A stretch of 64,000 nucleotides of DNA from positions 1 to 64,000 of the forward strand of contig NZ_JAGSOV010000040.1 of NCBI RefSeq assembly GCF_023898865.1, given 5' to 3'. Position 1 is the first letter of the stretch. Each line of letters opens with the position of its first letter. The DNA is from Pseudonocardia humida. Its GTDB lineage: Bacteria > Actinomycetota > Actinomycetes > Mycobacteriales > Pseudonocardiaceae. A program made the position numbers and the translations under genes. Below the pieces are notes generated by a model, which was not told the origin of the DNA, searched no databases, and saw nothing but the letters and a program-made list of their open reading frames with translations. Of the stretch, positions 55,422-63,012 are shown in pieces.

Positions 55422-55613
55422 TCAGCAGGCCCCGATGACGATGTTGCAGGGGGTGCAGCCCCCGCCGGCGCCCGTGCAGTCGCGGCACTTCTTGCCGTAC
55501 CGCAGGCCGCCCGAGCAGTAGCAGCCGGAGATGACGTAGGGCCCGCACGGTGCGGCGGCCTTCTGGTGCGGCAGCACCGCATTCAGGATCCGGTCGGCGA
55601 GTCGGTTCACCAT
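55422..55613 (-). CDS. 63-residue cysteine-rich peptide (eight Cys), candidate secreted product
   Basis: Starts at ATG 55613 with a GAGGAAGAGG ribosome site, only five bases after the MauE gene. Residues 1-21 (MVNRLADRILNAVLPHQKAA) are an amphipathic leader-like segment ending in Ala. Residues 22-63 contain Cys at 23, 31, 33, 43, 46, 53, 56 and 63, rich in Gly, with CRDCTGAGGGCTPC. No known family is recognised. The setting (MauE, MauD-like, signal peptidase) suggests four disulfides made outside the membrane. A zinc-knuckle reading is possible because CxxC...CxxC resembles DnaJ-type fingers. It could be a structural peptide, bacteriocin-like peptide or electron-transfer partner; none is proven. 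Confidence 0.75.
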   Translation of the reverse strand: MVNRLADRILNAVLPHQKAAAPCGPYVISGCYCSGGLRYGKKCRDCTGAGGGCTPCNIVIGAC

Positions 55614-55618
55614 GGGCG

Positions 55619-56197
55619 TTACCTCTTCCTCGTTGCCCCGGTCGACGGGTTGCCGACCGGCGGTCGATGGGGCCGCCGGGGCGGTGGCTCCGGCACGGCC
55701 AGCAGCTGGTCGGACAGCACGAGCACCACGACCACCGCCGCCGCGAACAGCGACACGACCAGCAGCACCGGGCCGTCCAACCGCGCGTGGGAGCTCGCGC
55801 CGGCGACCAGTCCGGTCACGGCCGCGCCCGCGAGCAGCCCGTTGCGCCAGACGTGGGCCCGCCCGATCGGCGCGGTCGACCGGCCGAAGCAGCCGCACGG
55901 CACCCGGTCGCCCCGGGCGAGCACGCGCGCCATCCCCGTCGCGAACGCGGTCAGCAGGAGCGCCGCGGCACCGAGCCCGACCGCGGCCGACGACCGGCCG
56001 ACCAGCAGCAGGACGACCGCCGCCTCCGCCCCCAGCACGGCGGCCACCACCGGCCGTTCCAGGCGCCGCGGCACCACCCCGAACCCCCGCACCGCCGTGC
56101 GGAACGACGGGAGGTCGCGGGCCTTGGACACCAGCGCGACCAGGAACATCCCGCCGACGACCACCCGAGCGACCAGGAAGACCGCTTCAGCGACCAC
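55619..56197 (-). CDS. MauE/DoxX-type redox-associated membrane protein
   Basis: The product has 192 residues from a GTG and four helices. The family features are the helix-1 VVVGGMFLVALVSKARDLPS, FRTAVRGFGVVP, and the conserved CxC in GDRVPCGCFGRSTAPIGRAH. MauE-type proteins form or relay disulfides with MauD. It is the first gene of the minus-strand cluster. The upstream 180 bp should hold the promoter. Confidence 0.88.
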   Translation of the reverse strand: MVAEAVFLVARVVVGGMFLVALVSKARDLPSFRTAVRGFGVVPRRLERPVVAAVLGAEAAVVLLLVGRSSAAVGLGAAALLLTAFATGMARVLARGDRVPCGCFGRSTAPIGRAHVWRNGLLAGAAVTGLVAGASSHARLDGPVLLVVSLFAAAVVVVLVLSDQLLAVPEPPPRRPHRPPVGNPSTGATRKR

Positions 56198-56381
56198 GTG
56201 CCACGACCCCGATCCGCAATCCGCGGCACACGTGCTCGGTCATGGACGCCCCCCAACGGTCCGGTGGCATCCCCGATCGGAACCGCTGCCGGGAGGCCGC
56301 TGCCATCGTGCGTTCCCCGGGGCGGTCGCCGTGAGGGGTGAACGACCCCATTCCGGCGGTGGGCGCGGCTCGTCGCTCCGG

Positions 56382-57749
56382 TCAGCGCCGATCCGCCCCG
56401 GCGGACGCCAGGGCTTCGGCAAACACGGCCAGGACGCCCGAGATCGCGGCGCGCTGCTCGGCGCGCACGGAAGGGCTCGCGAGGGAGTCCTCGAGCGGGT
56501 CGGCGGCCGAGCGCAGGTGTGAGGCCAGCTCGTCCGCCGCGATGCGCTCCACCGCCGCGCGGGCCGCGTCGACGGCCGCGCCGGCGTCGCCGCGCAGCGC
56601 GAGGGTCGTCGTGCGGTCGAGCCGCTTCCACGGATCGTCGGGTTCGTTCATGACCGCGAGCCGGGTCAGCAGGTCGAGCTTCTCCAGGATCTCCTCGTCG
56701 GTCAGCTCGCTGTCCAGCCCGACGTCGACCAGCGCCATGTTGATCAACGGGTAGGTGTCGCTGTGGTCGATCTCGTGGGCCTGCCCGTAGGACGCCTTGG
56801 CCTGTTGGAGGCTGGCGGAGCGGCTACTCGGATCGGTCGAGCGGCGGGCCAGCCTGCGGTAGTTGCCACCCCGGTTGGAGTGCGTCTCCTTGTTCGCCGG
56901 GTCCAGGCCGAGTGAACGCTGGAAGGCCTCCTCGGCCTCGTCGAACCGGCCGCCGAGGCTCAGCGCGACGCCCAGCTCACGCCACACCTCGGCGTCGTTC
57001 GGCTTGATGCGCGCGGCATCGCGCAACGCCGACACCGCGTCGTCGTGCTTGGAGCCCTTCCGGAGCAGGACGCCGAGGTGGAAGTGGGCCGCGAAGTTGT
57101 GCTCGTTGCGCTCGATCGCCTGGCGGAGTAGGGCGACCGCGTGATGCCATTCCGCGGCGTGGGCCGCGTTGACCAGGTCGTCGGCCCGTTCCGTGCGCAG
57201 GCGCTCCAGCTCCTGGCGCAGACCGTCGAGCTCAGACCGCTCGATCGCGACGGTGGGGGAGCTGATCCGAGCCGGGCTGTCGACGCGGCCGGGGTCCTGG
57301 AGCCCCTCGACCGCCGCCGAGACGATCTGCTCGATCGCCGGGCGCAGCTGGTTCGGCATCCCGCCGTAGGGGATCACGCGGTTCGCCTGAGCGTTGAACC
57401 GCACGTCCGCGATCCGCTGCGTGATCGGGATCGTGACGCCGTCCCGGACGGCCCAACGCACCCCCAGCTCCAGGTAGACGTTCGGATTCGCGCCGGTGAG
57501 GTCGGCGATGTAGACGTCGGCTCGGTAGGCCTCGGCATACATCGATCCGTGGATCCACCCCATCGCGAGCTTGTCCTTCTCGATGACGAGCTCCGTGGGT
57601 CTGCCCAACCGCTGGCCGATGCGGTCGGCCGCCGGCTGCAGCAGGTTCGCCTTGATCTCGGCGATGTCGTCCCAGAGGTCGGCGCCGTCGCCCATCGTGG
57701 TTCCCGGCATGGCGACGAAGATCCGGATCGACGGGCCGTCGGCCTGCAA
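56382..57749 (-). CDS. Nucleoside-deoxyribosyltransferase-like/TPR protein
   Basis: The product has 455 residues from a TTG at 57749, chosen because GGAGGAG lies about 6 bases upstream and the fold starts there (PSIRIFVAMPG). Residues 1-125 have the pattern of nucleoside 2-deoxyribosyltransferase/TIR-like domains: DLWDDIAEIKANLLQPAADR, YRADVYIADLTGANPNVYLE, then LGVRWAVRDG. A coiled linker (SELDGLRQELERLRTER) leads to about five TPR-type repeats (NFAAHFHLGVLLRKGSKHDD, AEVWRELGVALSLGGRFDEA). This is a nucleotide-handling plus protein-sensing combination like those in antiviral STAND-less TIR/TPR proteins, but any immune role is inference. Confidence 0.72.
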   Translation of the reverse strand: MQADGPSIRIFVAMPGTTMGDGADLWDDIAEIKANLLQPAADRIGQRLGRPTELVIEKDKLAMGWIHGSMYAEAYRADVYIADLTGANPNVYLELGVRWAVRDGVTIPITQRIADVRFNAQANRVIPYGGMPNQLRPAIEQIVSAAVEGLQDPGRVDSPARISSPTVAIERSELDGLRQELERLRTERADDLVNAAHAAEWHHAVALLRQAIERNEHNFAAHFHLGVLLRKGSKHDDAVSALRDAARIKPNDAEVWRELGVALSLGGRFDEAEEAFQRSLGLDPANKETHSNRGGNYRRLARRSTDPSSRSASLQQAKASYGQAHEIDHSDTYPLINMALVDVGLDSELTDEEILEKLDLLTRLAVMNEPDDPWKRLDRTTTLALRGDAGAAVDAARAAVERIAADELASHLRSAADPLEDSLASPSVRAEQRAAISGVLAVFAEALASAGADRR

Positions 57750-57991
57750 AGTGGCTCCTCCGCTCCCCGACCGGATGGTTGGCGGCCACCGTAGTCGACC
57801 CGGACCGCTACTGAGTGTGGCCCGGCGAAGAACCACGCGAGCGCGGTGGGGGTTGCCCGATGGGCAGGAAAACCTCTCCTCCCGGCGCATCGTTGTGGCC
57901 GCGGCGATGAGTCCGCCGCGTCCGTCCGGTCGACATCATTGACACCGTTCGACCGGGAAACCCAGCGGTCGTGGGCACGAGGAGGGGAACG

Positions 57992-58261
57992 ATGGAGTTC
58001 ATCACCGAGGTCCGGCTCAGCGGTCGCGACCGCGCCATCCTGCGCGCTGTGGCCGCGGGCGACGCCGAGCTCAGCTGGGGCGCCGAACCCGACCTGCTGC
58101 TGGGGGGCCGCTACTGCTGCGACCAGCCCGCCGCCCACCGCCTGGCCCGCGCCGGCCTCATCGCCCCGGTCCGCGTGTGCGCCACGGGCCAGCGGGTGCC
58201 CGCCAGGGTGACCCCGGCCGGGATGCGCGAGCTGTCCGCGCCCGCCCTGACCGCCGCGTGA
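57992..58261 (+). CDS. Hypothetical small protein, winged-helix-like
   Basis: 89 residues from ATG 57992, preceded by GAGGAGGGG. The sequence (FITEVRLSGRDRAILRAVAA, then ELSWGAEPDLLLGG, ARAGLIAPVRV) looks like a short DNA-binding winged helix with two Cys (YCCDQPA). No family is recognised. Confidence 0.65.
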   Translation: MEFITEVRLSGRDRAILRAVAAGDAELSWGAEPDLLLGGRYCCDQPAAHRLARAGLIAPVRVCATGQRVPARVTPAGMRELSAPALTAA

Positions 58262-58354
58262 CCGGCCCCGCGGGGCCTCCCCGGCGTATGACGCGGCTCG
58301 CTCGGTCGGGTGAAGCCGCAGGTCCGGGCTCCGGGGGTGGGGTACTGCTGCTCC

Positions 58355-59665
58355 ATGTCGTCCTGCTACCTCTCCACCTGCCCGCAGAGCCACCGGCGTC
58401 CGCGGGACGCGATGCGGGAGAACTGGTCGGACCTGGTCTCGGAGTGGACGCCGGTGTGGGCCGTCCTGGTCGACGACCGGCCGGCCATCGTGGCCCTGAC
58501 GCGCAGCGAGCTGGTCGTCACCAGCGCCGCGCCGGAGCGCCCTGCGCACACGATCGGGTTCGACCAGGTCACCGACGTCTCCGCGGTGCGGTCCGTCGTG
58601 CACATCATGGACCGCGGGGGGAACTGCTACGACTTCACGTTCTCCGACGGCGGTGACGCCGTCCGCGCCGCGAAGGTGATCGAGGAGGTGCGCGCGGCGG
58701 CGTGCGACCGCCGGGCCGAGGAGGCAGCCGTGGGACCCGGACCGCAGCCGGAGGACCTGCTCGCCCGGCGCAGCAACGGGCACCCGGTGGCCGGCGGGCG
58801 CGTGGTGCGGTGGGTCGACGACACCGAGCTCGACGACGACCTGACCGACCTGGCCGATCTCGCCGTCCGGCCCGCCGCCCCCGTCCCCGCCCGCCCGGTC
58901 GCCGAGCCCGCACCGCAGGTCGAGGTCTCCCGCCCCGAGCCGGACGCCGCGAACCCCGTGGACGGCGACCCGGCGGCACCGGTACCCGGCCCCGCGGCCG
59001 ACGCGAAGGTGGCGCACGCAGCGCTCGCCGACGACCCCGGAGGGGCCGAGGAGCAGGCCACGGAGGGGCGCCCCGCCGACGACGACCGTGACGCGCAGCC
59101 CGAGCGGCCGGCCCCGCCCGACCGCCCCGTCGCGGACGGCGACCGGGAGATCAACGACTACCCCGCCGTCGTCGACGACGGGGACGGCGACCGGTGGGGC
59201 CAGCTGCCCATCGAGCGTGAGGTGGCGATGGCACTGGCCGCGGGCCTGCCGCTGGACCGCACCCCGCCCGCGGACGGGTCGGCGCCCCGGCAGGCGGTGC
59301 CCGGGCCGGTGGTCGCGATCCCGGCGCAGGCCGGGCCGCCCCCGGACGAGTCCGTGCTGCTGGTGACCACCGACGACGTGCCCGGCCGGGGGATCGCGCT
59401 GGTGCACGGCGACGTGCTGGCCGTCGTCGGCTGGCCGCCGGCCGGGCGGCCCGGGCGCAGCGGGCACGAGACGGCCCGCGACCAGCTGGCGCAGGCGGCG
59501 CTGCGGCGCGGCGGGAACGCCGTCGTCGCCCTGCGCTACAGCTCCACCGGGGCGATCGGCGGCGACGTCGTCGCCTACGGCACCGCGGTGACGTTGGAGC
59601 CCGTGGAGCCGCCGGAGCCGGTGGTCGCCGCGACCGCGGACCGCGGCGCGGCGGGTGGGGGCTGA
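58355..59665 (+). CDS. YbjQ-like heavy-metal-binding-domain protein with disordered linker
   Basis: 436 residues from ATG 58355; an in-frame ATG at 58412 (RENWSDLVSEW) is an alternative. Residues 20-115 form a small PH-like beta domain (VWAVLVDDRPAIVALTRSEL). Residues 125-320 are Pro/Ala/Asp-rich and probably disordered. The C-terminal ~100 residues are YbjQ/PF01906-like: VLLVTTDDVPGRGIALVHGD, then ARDQLAQAALRRGGNAVVAL and GDVVAYGTAV. Function unknown. Confidence 0.72.
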   Translation: MSSCYLSTCPQSHRRPRDAMRENWSDLVSEWTPVWAVLVDDRPAIVALTRSELVVTSAAPERPAHTIGFDQVTDVSAVRSVVHIMDRGGNCYDFTFSDGGDAVRAAKVIEEVRAAACDRRAEEAAVGPGPQPEDLLARRSNGHPVAGGRVVRWVDDTELDDDLTDLADLAVRPAAPVPARPVAEPAPQVEVSRPEPDAANPVDGDPAAPVPGPAADAKVAHAALADDPGGAEEQATEGRPADDDRDAQPERPAPPDRPVADGDREINDYPAVVDDGDGDRWGQLPIEREVAMALAAGLPLDRTPPADGSAPRQAVPGPVVAIPAQAGPPPDESVLLVTTDDVPGRGIALVHGDVLAVVGWPPAGRPGRSGHETARDQLAQAALRRGGNAVVALRYSSTGAIGGDVVAYGTAVTLEPVEPPEPVVAATADRGAAGGG

Positions 59666-59810
59666 GGGACGTCATCGACGCCGTGCGCGACCCGGCCGGC
59701 GACCGCCCGCTGCCCGACGACCTGACCGTCACCTCGCGGCGCCGCCTGCCCTGACCTGGCGTGACACCGCTCACCCGACGGGGTGCACACCAGCGGGTTA
59801 GCGTCGGCCC

Positions 59811-60287
59811 ATGACGATATCGGCTGGTGACCCGCTGCCCGACGTGGAGCTGCGGACCATGACCCCCGACGGCCCGGGCACCGTGCGCACCGCCGACGCG
59901 CTGGGCAAGGGCAAGGTCGTGCTGTTCGCCGTCCCCGGCGCGTTCACCCCCGGCTGCTCCAACGTGCACCTGCCCGGGTTCGTGCAGAACTCCGCCGAGC
60001 TGCGGGCCAAGGGCGTCGACACGATCGCCTGCGTCGCGGTCAACGACGTGTTCGTCATGGACGCGTGGGGCAAGGCCCACGGCGCCGACGACATCCTGCT
60101 GCTCGCCGACGGCAACGCCGAGTTCACCGAGGCCATGGGACTCGTGCTGGACGGCAGCCGGGCCGGGCTGGGCCGGCGGTCCAAGCGCTACGCGGCGATC
60201 GTCCAGGACGGCGTGGTGCGCAGCATCGACGTCGACGAGTCCGGCATCGACCTGTCCACCTGCTCGAACATCCTGCTCAAGCTCTGA
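59811..60287 (+). CDS. Prx5-type peroxiredoxin
   Basis: The product has 158 residues. The catalytic motif is VPGAFTPGCSNVHLPGF with the peroxidatic Cys (usual form PGAFTPTCS), typical of the Prx5/AhpE-like group. It reduces peroxides using thioredoxin or glutaredoxin. A second Cys (STCSNILLKL) near the end may act as resolving Cys. It is convergent with the methyltransferase. Confidence 0.92.
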   Translation: MTISAGDPLPDVELRTMTPDGPGTVRTADALGKGKVVLFAVPGAFTPGCSNVHLPGFVQNSAELRAKGVDTIACVAVNDVFVMDAWGKAHGADDILLLADGNAEFTEAMGLVLDGSRAGLGRRSKRYAAIVQDGVVRSIDVDESGIDLSTCSNILLKL

Positions 60288-60293
60288 GCCGGG

Positions 60294-61070
60294 TCAGTCG
60301 GCCACGGCGGTGAAGCAGTAGCGGGTGATGCTGAACAGGTAGTCGTCCTCGGCGGCCCGGGCCCGCAGGTCGGCGAGCCAGGCGTCGGCGTCGTCGGCGG
60401 TCAGCCCGCAGCGGCCGGTGACGAAGCGGGCGATCGTCTCCATGGTCATGGCGCTGTAGGTCTGCGGCTCGTAGACCGGGTTGAACACCGGGATGACGCT
60501 GCGCCCGGTGACCCGCAGCCCGGCCCGGCGCAGGTGCCCGGACAGCGTGCACGGCAGGTGCGGGTCGACCAGGTGCTCGGCCCAGGCCGCCATCACCCGC
60601 CGGTGCCGCTCGCGGTCGGCGACGTGCCACACGACGGAGTCCCAGTCGGTGTCGAGCACCAGCACCCGCCCGCCCGGGCGCAGCACCCGGCGCAGCTCGG
60701 CGAGCGCGCGCGGGACGTCGGCGACGTACTCGTAGACCTGGGTCGACACCGCCGCGTCGAAGCTCGCCGCGGGGTAGGGCAGGTCGGCGGCGTCGCCGTC
60801 GTCGATGCGGGCCTGCGGGAGGTCGGCGGTGCGCTCGCGGGCGAGCGCGTTCATCGCGGGACTCGGGTCGAGCCCGCGCACCGCCCCGTCCGGTCCCACG
60901 GCGTCGGCGAGCGAGGCCACCAGGAACCCCGGGCCCGAGCCGACGTCCAGGACGCGCTCCCCGGGCCCCGCCGCGAGCAGCGCGAGGACCTCCGCGCGCT
61001 GGGCGACGACGTCGGGGGTCGAGTAGACCCGCTCGATGGCGCGGGCGCCGCGGTCGTCGAAGGGGAGCAC
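60294..61070 (-). CDS. Class I SAM-dependent methyltransferase
   Basis: The product has 258 residues. The SAM motif I is RVLDVGSGPGFLVASLADAV, followed by GLDPSPAM and the Asp/Pro loop ASFDAAVSTQVYEYVADVPR, ALAELRRVLRPGGRVLVLDT. It is of the UbiE/Methyltransf_11 type. The long C-terminus (YEPQTYSAMTMETIARFVTG) resembles actinobacterial methyltransferases of unknown substrate. Confidence 0.88.
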   Translation of the reverse strand: MLPFDDRGARAIERVYSTPDVVAQRAEVLALLAAGPGERVLDVGSGPGFLVASLADAVGPDGAVRGLDPSPAMNALARERTADLPQARIDDGDAADLPYPAASFDAAVSTQVYEYVADVPRALAELRRVLRPGGRVLVLDTDWDSVVWHVADRERHRRVMAAWAEHLVDPHLPCTLSGHLRRAGLRVTGRSVIPVFNPVYEPQTYSAMTMETIARFVTGRCGLTADDADAWLADLRARAAEDDYLFSITRYCFTAVAD

Positions 61071-61227
61071 GGGTCACTTCTCCCACACGGTGACCGCGAA
61101 CGCCACCGTTCGTCCCACCGGAAATGGTGCGGCCGGGGGCGTTCCGTCACCAGGTGGAGGAAACCCGCCACCCCGATGGACGCCGCTTCGGCTTGTCTGC
61201 GGCGTCCGGGCCCACCAGGCTGTCCGC

Positions 61228-61548
61228 GTGAGTGACAAGACGGTCGAACTGCAGCTCGACGACGCCGGCCTGGCGACCGACCTGCCCCGCCCGGCGGATT
61301 CCCGCGATGTGATCCAGGACGTGCCCTTCCGGCCCGTCCAGTTCCGCGACGACGACCTGCCCACCGCGCTGGAGCGGTCGGCGGCGTGGCTGCGCCAGGC
61401 CCAGCAGTGGCTGGGTGAGCCCATGGACGTCATCGCCATCCACCTCGACTACGACGACCGCGCCGGTTCGCCGTATTACGAGGTCAAGCTGCTGTGCAAC
61501 GAGGAGGACCTGGCCGGGGCGCCGCTGGCGGTGCGCCGGACCGAGTAG
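61228..61548 (+). CDS. Hypothetical protein, 106 residues
   Basis: Starts at GTG 61228. The sequence (TVELQLDDAGLATDLPRPAD, DVPFRPVQFRDDDLPTALER, VIAIHLDYDDRAGSPYYEVK) is acidic and mixed alpha/beta. No family is recognised. It is convergent with the carboxypeptidase gene (3 bp). Confidence 0.65.
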   Translation: MSDKTVELQLDDAGLATDLPRPADSRDVIQDVPFRPVQFRDDDLPTALERSAAWLRQAQQWLGEPMDVIAIHLDYDDRAGSPYYEVKLLCNEEDLAGAPLAVRRTE

Positions 61549-61551
61549 GCC

Positions 61552-62949
61552 TCAGCCCCGCGCGGCGGTCAGGTGCGCCGCGGCGGCCACCACCGCCGCG
61601 TACTGGGTGGCGACCAGCGAGCCGATCGGGATCGGCTCGGCCGGCGTCCCCGCGGTCGCCTCGGCGCACCACCCCGCGTACCGCTCGGCCAGGGCGGAGC
61701 GCGCGCCGCGCACGGCGGGGCGCAGGTTGCCCGCGGCCAGCTCGGCGTCCAGGGCGCGCAGCAGCATCCCGCCGTAGCGCAGCCGGAACATGTGCACCGC
61801 GTCGACCGAGGAGACCGTTTCGGCCACGGTCGCCCGGCGGTGCGGGTCGGCCTGCTCGGCGCGGCGCAGCATGTCCGCGGCCAGGTCGTGGGAGATCCGG
61901 GTGTAGAACCGGCTGGCCCGCAGGAACGGCGAGTCGACCCAGGTCAGGCCCTCCACCGCGGCCAGCGTGTCGGCCATGGTCGCGCTCAGCTCGGCCATCA
62001 GCCGCCCGTTCTCGCGCAGCGGCTCGGCGTAGCCGACGTCGGTGGGCGTGGTGTCGGCGATCCGCGGGTCGCTCCAGTACGGCAGCTCGCAGACCAGGGT
62101 CAGGGTGCCGTAGCGCTCGGCGTAGGAGCCGGTCGAGTTGCCACCGGAGATGGTCTCGGCCAGGCCGGCGCGTTCGAGGTGGTCGTAGGCGTCGCGGACG
62201 TCCAGCGACCGGAACACGCCGTCGGCGAGGCGGGGGATCCACGGCGCCTCCGGCTCGCCCTGGTGCAGCGGCAGCCCGAGCCGGCGCGGGATCTGCTGCA
62301 GCGTCGGGTAGAGCGCGGGCTCGTCGCGGCTGAGGTAGTAGTAGACGCCGCCCAGCTCGGAGTTGTGCAGCGAGGCCATCAGCGCCGGACGGTGGGTGTC
62401 GATGAGCCGCATCAGCGCCAGGGTCTCGGGCAGCACGGCGTCGAAGTAGGCGCCCTTGTGGTCCAGCGGGAACGTCCACTCGATCTGCTCGGCGCCCGCC
62501 TGGCGGTAGAAGTGGCGGGCGTAGTGCTCGCGGGTGAACGGGCCCTTGAGCCAGCCCTCGTTGAGCCGCAGCCCGTCCGGGTCGATGCAGGCCACGATCC
62601 GCCAGGTGTGCCCGAGGCGGGCGCGCAGGTCGGGGTCCTCGGCGAGCCTGCGGGCCAGGTGCGCGGCGGTGAGCCCGCCGATCGGCTCGTTGGGGTGGGG
62701 CAGCCCGAACACCAGCGCCTCCGGCGCGCCCGGGGCGCCGTCGACGGTCAGGCAGGTCAGCGGTTCGCCCTGCGCCGACGTGCCCGCCCGGTGCAGGCGC
62801 GCCGCGCCGGGGTGCTCGTCGGCGATCCGCGCGCACTCCGCGGCCAGTTCGTCGACCGTGGCGAAGGCGTCGATCGGGGGCACGGAGTCGATCTCCTCCG
62901 CCAGCCAGCCGGGGACGGCCGTCTGCGGGGTGGGCGTCGTCGACGTCAT
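61552..62949 (-). CDS. M14 zinc carboxypeptidase
   Basis: The product has 465 residues from ATG 62949. Zinc ligands are in LPHPNEPIGGLTAAH (HxxE) and ASLHNSELGG (His). The catalytic Glu is in TLVCELPYW. The N-terminus lacks a signal peptide, so it acts in the cytosol. It removes C-terminal residues from peptides or hydrolyses amide-linked amino acids. It is divergent from an amidohydrolase gene (63 bp), so the two may share a degradation pathway. Confidence 0.85.
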   Translation of the reverse strand: MTSTTPTPQTAVPGWLAEEIDSVPPIDAFATVDELAAECARIADEHPGAARLHRAGTSAQGEPLTCLTVDGAPGAPEALVFGLPHPNEPIGGLTAAHLARRLAEDPDLRARLGHTWRIVACIDPDGLRLNEGWLKGPFTREHYARHFYRQAGAEQIEWTFPLDHKGAYFDAVLPETLALMRLIDTHRPALMASLHNSELGGVYYYLSRDEPALYPTLQQIPRRLGLPLHQGEPEAPWIPRLADGVFRSLDVRDAYDHLERAGLAETISGGNSTGSYAERYGTLTLVCELPYWSDPRIADTTPTDVGYAEPLRENGRLMAELSATMADTLAAVEGLTWVDSPFLRASRFYTRISHDLAADMLRRAEQADPHRRATVAETVSSVDAVHMFRLRYGGMLLRALDAELAAGNLRPAVRGARSALAERYAGWCAEATAGTPAEPIPIGSLVATQYAAVVAAAAHLTAARG

Positions 62950-63012
62950 GCCCGACCTCTCTACCCGCTCCGGGCCCGACCCGGGGATACCCGGGCCACT
63001 AGCATCACGACG

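Noticed and set aside
53483..56197. Methylamine dehydrogenase (Mau) operon
   Set aside because: MauD/MauE-like genes are present but there is no large subunit, MauG or TTQ small subunit; the peptide has no Trp.
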